This document shows, one piece after another, positions 63,051 through 64,000 of a stretch of DNA of 64,000 nt. Origin of the DNA: Actinomyces faecalis. GTDB taxonomy: Bacteria > Actinomycetota > Actinomycetes > Actinomycetales > Actinomycetaceae. Position 1 is the first letter of the stretch; each line of letters opens with the position of its first letter. Both the position numbers and the translations under genes were made by a program. Under the pieces are notes generated by a model, which had not been told where the DNA came from, ran no database searches, and saw only the letters and a program-made list of their open reading frames with translations. The stretch lies in NCBI RefSeq assembly GCF_013184985.2, contig NZ_CP063418.1, positions 2,232,001 to 2,296,000 of the forward strand. The letters are read 5' to 3'.

Positions 63051-63273
63051 TGCAGTCCTGCCCTTTCCTCACCCGCGCCAGCGCCTGACCGCAGCCGTGT
63101 CCGTCGGCGCCGGCCTGGCAGCGGTTATCCTCTCACGCCCGTCTGAGAGGTCCTCCGACGCTGCCTCGACCCGCCCGTGCTCCTGGCTGACCACGTCCGC
63201 GGCGCACGGCGCGCAACCCTGCCACCCACACGTGAGAGCAGGGCGGACCACGCCCCGGGACGGGAGGGAAGGA

Positions 63274-64000
63274 TCACAGCCGCAGGCTGCGTACCGACCC
63301 TGGCAGCAGGCTGGCCGGTACCAGGACCGCGAGCCGACGGCGGCGGGGAGAGACAGCCTGCGCCAGGTCCCGGCGCACCCGCCCCAGGTCACGGCGCAGC
63401 CGCGCGAGCACCTGTGCACAGGCCAGGCGCGCCTGCGTCGCAGAGGCGTGACGTCCAGCCGGAACCAGGCGGTGGGCCAGCGCCGCCGGGGCCATCTGGG
63501 CGACGTCGTCAGGAGTCACGAAGCCACGTCCCGCCATAGCCGCCCGCGCCCGCGCCAGAGCGAGCAGGGCCAGCCCCGCACGCGGGCTGGCTCCCAGCGC
63601 GAGATCGGGATCACGGCGCGTAGCCCGGGTCAGCTCGACGACGTAGCGCGCCGGGTAGCGTGCGGCCAGCCGGCCCCGGCCGGTGCTTGAGGCCTGCTGC
63701 TGCCTGGCCAGCGCCGCGAGCAGCCCGGCGACGGCCTGACGAGCCTGCACGACCGACCGACGGCTCGCCACAGGAACCACAGCGGTCAGCGGGTCACTGC
63801 CGCCCCGGGCCAGCAGCATCTCGGTCTCGTGCCCCGGGTCCGGGTACCCCATCGACATCCGCGCCATGAAGCGGTCACGCTGGGCCTCCGGCAGCGGGTA
63901 GGTCCCCTCCATATCCAGCGGGTTCTGGGTCGCCACGACGATGAAGGGGTCGGGCAGGGGCAGGGTACGTCCCTCGACACTGACACGCCCCTCCCCATCG
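63274..64000 (-). CDS. MoxR-family AAA ATPase (C-terminal part, runs off the window)
   Basis: At least 241 codons; the frame is open to the window edge, so the start (and Walker motifs) lie outside. Visible: VEGRTLPLPDPFIVVATQNPLDMEGTYPLPEAQRDRFM, the MoxR sensor-1 and arginine-finger region, LTRATRRDPDLALGASPRAGLALL and VTPDDVAQMAPAALAHRLV of the lid. MoxR proteins are chaperone-like ATPases usually followed by a DUF58 gene. Between RQAV and ARYVVELTR, where relatives have a short segment, sits a ~26-residue block copied from the neighbouring gene. Confidence 0.9.
   Translation of the reverse strand, partial: DGEGRVSVEGRTLPLPDPFIVVATQNPLDMEGTYPLPEAQRDRFMARMSMGYPDPGHETEMLLARGGSDPLTAVVPVASRRSVVQARQAVAGLLAALARQQQASSTGRGRLAARYPARYVVELTRATRRDPDLALGASPRAGLALLALARARAAMAGRGFVTPDDVAQMAPAALAHRLVPAGRHASATQARLACAQVLARLRRDLGRVRRDLAQAVSPRRRRLAVLVPASLLPGSVRSLRL
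63651..63730 (-). repeat. 80-bp duplicated segment, copy in moxR
   Basis: One mismatch (63664 versus 62751) from the copy in the RAMA gene. It is in frame in moxR and interrupts an otherwise conserved MoxR region. Confidence 0.9.

Noticed and set aside
1..64000. CRISPR arrays, tRNA/rRNA genes, insertion sequences, prophage
   Set aside because: No regularly spaced repeats, tRNA cores, transposases, integrases or phage structural genes were recognised anywhere in the window.

Overview
This is a high-GC, gene-dense actinobacterial chromosome segment, most likely from the Actinomycetaceae (Actinomyces-like). The evidence is the radA-disA-mutY group, a panD-panC-DUF2520-PH-PH-DUF3180-folBK-folP-folE-ftsH-hpt-dacB/ppa neighbourhood, GTG starts with GGAGG-type ribosome sites, and iron, glycerol and lactate genes typical of facultative oral or mucosal actinobacteria. 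I saw no rRNA, tRNA, CRISPR array, transposase or integrase. The assignment to genus is an inference.

Region 1 (1-11.3 kb) is sugar-acid catabolism. A lower-GC edge carries the end of a lactonase-like amidohydrolase and a PdxA-family dehydrogenase. Next come a TIM-type isomerase, a DhaK-DhaL fused kinase, a GntP permease, an ApnO-type oxidoisomerase, a xylose-isomerase-fold decarboxylase candidate (OiaC), a FadR regulator, an RpiB-type isomerase and a transketolase. Read together they encode D-apionate -> 3-oxo-isoapionate -> L-erythrulose -> L-erythrulose 1-P -> D-erythrulose 4-P -> D-erythrose 4-P. TGGTNNACCA operators lie in the oiaC/fadR divergent region and before rpiB.

Region 2 (11.3-16.2 kb) is a four-gene ferric-siderophore ABC transporter behind a DtxR-like box, then araD behind a LacI-like palindrome. 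Region 3 (16.2-23.3 kb) holds radA, disA, a secreted or anchored protein of unknown function, mutY, an N-acetylglutamate synthase and a SorC-family regulator.

Region 4 (23.3-41.2 kb) covers glycerol, glycerol-3-phosphate and lactate use: glpD, glpCBA, glpF-glpK, lctP and lutABC, then a mannitol dehydrogenase and lysS. A TGCAC-N4-GTGCA palindrome occurs in both divergent glp promoter regions, next to the SorC gene. Three copies of a ~72-84 nt hairpin element with compensatory base changes sit at the 3' ends of glpD, lutC and the mannitol dehydrogenase gene.

Region 5 (41.2-58.7 kb): a PIN/RHH toxin-antitoxin pair lies between two copies of the lysS 3' end. Then come a P-loop kinase, pantothenate genes, PH-domain membrane proteins, and the folate/ftsH/hpt/dacB block, which is interrupted between folP and folE by a lower-GC orphan AAA ATPase. 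ppa closes the block. Region 6 (58.7-64 kb) has an NlpC/P60 wall hydrolase, metX, a RAMA-domain (modified-DNA reader) protein and a MoxR ATPase cut by the window end. An 80-bp stretch is shared almost identically by these last two unrelated genes.
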